From the NCBI GenBank assembly GCA_018817035.1, contig JAHIUV010000070.1:1-6813 (forward strand): DNA of 6,813 bases. Direction: 5' to 3'. Positions 5,341-6,813 of the stretch are shown here, one piece after another. Position numbers and translations under genes: made by a program. The stretch is from Candidatus Omnitrophota bacterium (GTDB lineage Bacteria; Omnitrophota; Gorgyraeia; Gorgyraeales; Gorgyraeaceae). How positions within the stretch are numbered: position 1 is the stretch's first letter; each line of letters starts with the position of its first letter. Under the pieces are notes generated by a model, which saw only the letters and a list, made by a program, of their open reading frames with translations, had not been told where the DNA came from and ran no database searches.

Positions 5341-6813
5341 ATGAGTGAACGATTTATACGGATAATCGGGGCAAAGGAACATAACCTTAAGAATATCGAC
5401 CTGGATATTCCGCGCAATAAACTTACGGTCGTTACGGGACTGAGCGGCTCAGGAAAATCTTCTCTCGCGTTTGATACAATATACGCCGAGGGCCAACGCA
5501 GATACGTGGAAAGCCTTTCCGCTTATGCCCGTCAATTCCTTGACCAGCTGCAGAAACCCGACGTGGAGCATATCGAGGGCATGTCGCCGGCTATTTCTAT
5601 AGAACAGAGAAGGGCAGGAGGGAATCCCCGCTCAACAGTAGGGACCACCACCGAAGTGTATGATTACCTGCGTCTTTTATTCGCGCGCGTAGGAACGCCT
5701 TATTGTTATAAGTGCGGACAGGAGATACAAAGACAATCTCAGGATGAAATAATGGACAGGGTCCTGCGCCATCCCGCCGGCTCTACGCTTGTGATACTCG
5801 CGCCTGTTGTGAGAGGCAGAAAAGGCGAATACACGAAACTCTTCAGTGAACTTAAAAAACAAGGTTTTGCCAGGATCAGGCTTGACGGAAGCGCGTATTC
5901 TCTGGACGATGAGATAAAATTAGACAAGAAGAAAAAGCATAAGATTGAAGTAGTGGTGGACAGGATCACGCTTGATAACGAAGTCCGTGAGCGTCTTACT
6001 GATTCAATAGAAACGGCGCTCAAGGTCGGTAAAGGGCTGGTCATGATCTCAAAAGAAGGCAAGGAAGACGTATTATTCAGCGAACTTTATTCCTGTTCGA
6101 AGTGCGGGATAAATTATGAAGAGATAGAGCCGAGAATATTTTCCTTTAACAGCCCTTACGGCGCCTGTCGGGCGTGCGCCGGGCTTGGGGTAAAGATGGA
6201 GATCGATCCTGATCTTGTCATACCGGACAAGACAAGATCTTTGCGCGAGGCGATAAAACCGTGGCGCGTGGGCGGAAAAAGGATAGTCCTTCATTACAGG
6301 AGGCTTTTGAAAAAACTCGGGCAGGAATACGGGTTTGACCTCGATACACCTTTTAATAAAATACCGAAAAACATAAAAGATATAGTGCTTTATGGCTCAG
6401 GAGAGAAAGGTTGGATGAGGTTTGAGGGTGTCCTGCCTAATCTTTTGAGACGTCTTAAAGAGACTGACAGTGAATTCATGAGGGATGAGATAAATAAGTA
6501 TACTAATGAATCCGCATGTCCTGAGTGTAACGGTAAAAGGTTAAAGCCCGAAAGCCTTTCCGTAAAGATGAACAATATGTCCATAAGCGATGTTTGTGGG
6601 TTGTCGATAAAAGAAGCGAAAAAGTTTTTTTCTGACTTGAAACTTTTGGGTAAGCAGGAAAAAATAGCTCATCAGATATTAAAAGAGATACGTGAGCGGT
6701 TGAGCTTTATGGATAATGTGGGGCTTAATTATCTGACGCTTGACAGGCAGAGTTCTACTCTTTCCGGAGGCGAGGCGCAAAGGATAAGGCTCGCTACCCA
6801 GATAGGAGCCGGC
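5341..6813 (+). CDS. uvrA: Excinuclease ABC subunit UvrA, N-terminal part (cut by right edge)
   Basis: 491 residues are visible of about 940 usual. UvrA is the damage-sensing ATPase of nucleotide excision repair and loads UvrB. Visible in order: GAKEHNLKNIDLDIPR (10-25); Walker A GLSGSGKSS (33-41); SLSAYARQFL (58-67); a YCYKCG pair (121-126); then the UvrB-binding and insertion region. The first zinc module follows, with C252, C255, C276 and C279 around EPRIFSFNSPYGAC. Next is ACPECNGKRL (392-401), then the first ABC signature LSGGEAQR (474-481), ending at ATQIGAG. The first Walker B and the whole second ATPase half lie outside. The start at 5341 gives the family N-terminus MSERFIRI; in-frame ATGs at 5326 and 5329 would add MMCNF or MCNF. 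The ribosome binding site is poor: AGGA (5322-5325) is 15 bases from ATG 5341. The gene is probably transcribed separately from the upstream operon. Confidence 0.97.
   Translation, partial: MSERFIRIIGAKEHNLKNIDLDIPRNKLTVVTGLSGSGKSSLAFDTIYAEGQRRYVESLSAYARQFLDQLQKPDVEHIEGMSPAISIEQRRAGGNPRSTVGTTTEVYDYLRLLFARVGTPYCYKCGQEIQRQSQDEIMDRVLRHPAGSTLVILAPVVRGRKGEYTKLFSELKKQGFARIRLDGSAYSLDDEIKLDKKKKHKIEVVVDRITLDNEVRERLTDSIETALKVGKGLVMISKEGKEDVLFSELYSCSKCGINYEEIEPRIFSFNSPYGACRACAGLGVKMEIDPDLVIPDKTRSLREAIKPWRVGGKRIVLHYRRLLKKLGQEYGFDLDTPFNKIPKNIKDIVLYGSGEKGWMRFEGVLPNLLRRLKETDSEFMRDEINKYTNESACPECNGKRLKPESLSVKMNNMSISDVCGLSIKEAKKFFSDLKLLGKQEKIAHQILKEIRERLSFMDNVGLNYLTLDRQSSTLSGGEAQRIRLATQIGAG

Noticed and set aside
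5677..6584. Several minus-strand frames within uvrA
   Set aside because: They overlap well-conserved UvrA motifs, including the zinc cysteines, and show no family signature of their own.

Overview
The window is a compact bacterial biosynthetic cluster, entirely on the + strand, followed by a repeat-rich gap and the first half of uvrA. Base composition looks moderate (roughly mid-40s % GC by eye, not computed), with many Lys codons. A bacterium is certain from the family set (uvrA, pyruvoyl panD, DapB). DapL instead of the succinylase/acetylase lysine branch, and NadX instead of the O2-using NadB, suggest an anaerobe-leaning lineage. An uncultured phylum such as Omnitrophota would fit, but that is inference only.

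Layout: (1) 1-212, C-terminal end of dapB; (2) 214-238, a perfect 11-bp-arm palindrome; (3) 258-1424, dapL; (4) 1428-1467, a palindromic repeat; (5) 1487-4892, folK-panC-panD-nadA-nadX, tightly spaced and probably one transcript; (6) 4939-5070, a 43-residue Lys-rich small protein gene with a strong ribosome binding site; (7) 5071-5340, about 270 bp of noncoding DNA containing a large hairpin, three nested palindromes, a T-run and an inverted identical copy of the 1428-1467 repeat; (8) 5341 to the right edge, uvrA, cut within the first ABC signature.

The genes work together mainly around aspartate. DapB and DapL make LL-diaminopimelate for lysine and cell wall. PanD turns aspartate into beta-alanine, which PanC joins to pantoate to make pantothenate. 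NadX oxidises aspartate to iminoaspartate, which NadA condenses with dihydroxyacetone phosphate to quinolinate for NAD. FolK belongs to folate synthesis. nadC, panB and panE are not in view.

Two gene starts are best moved from the longest possible frame: panD to ATG 2755 and nadX to GTG 4107, both by Shine-Dalgarno spacing and family N-termini. I see no clear new defence or mobile system. The items that existing gene families do not explain are the palindromic repeats and the small Lys-rich protein.
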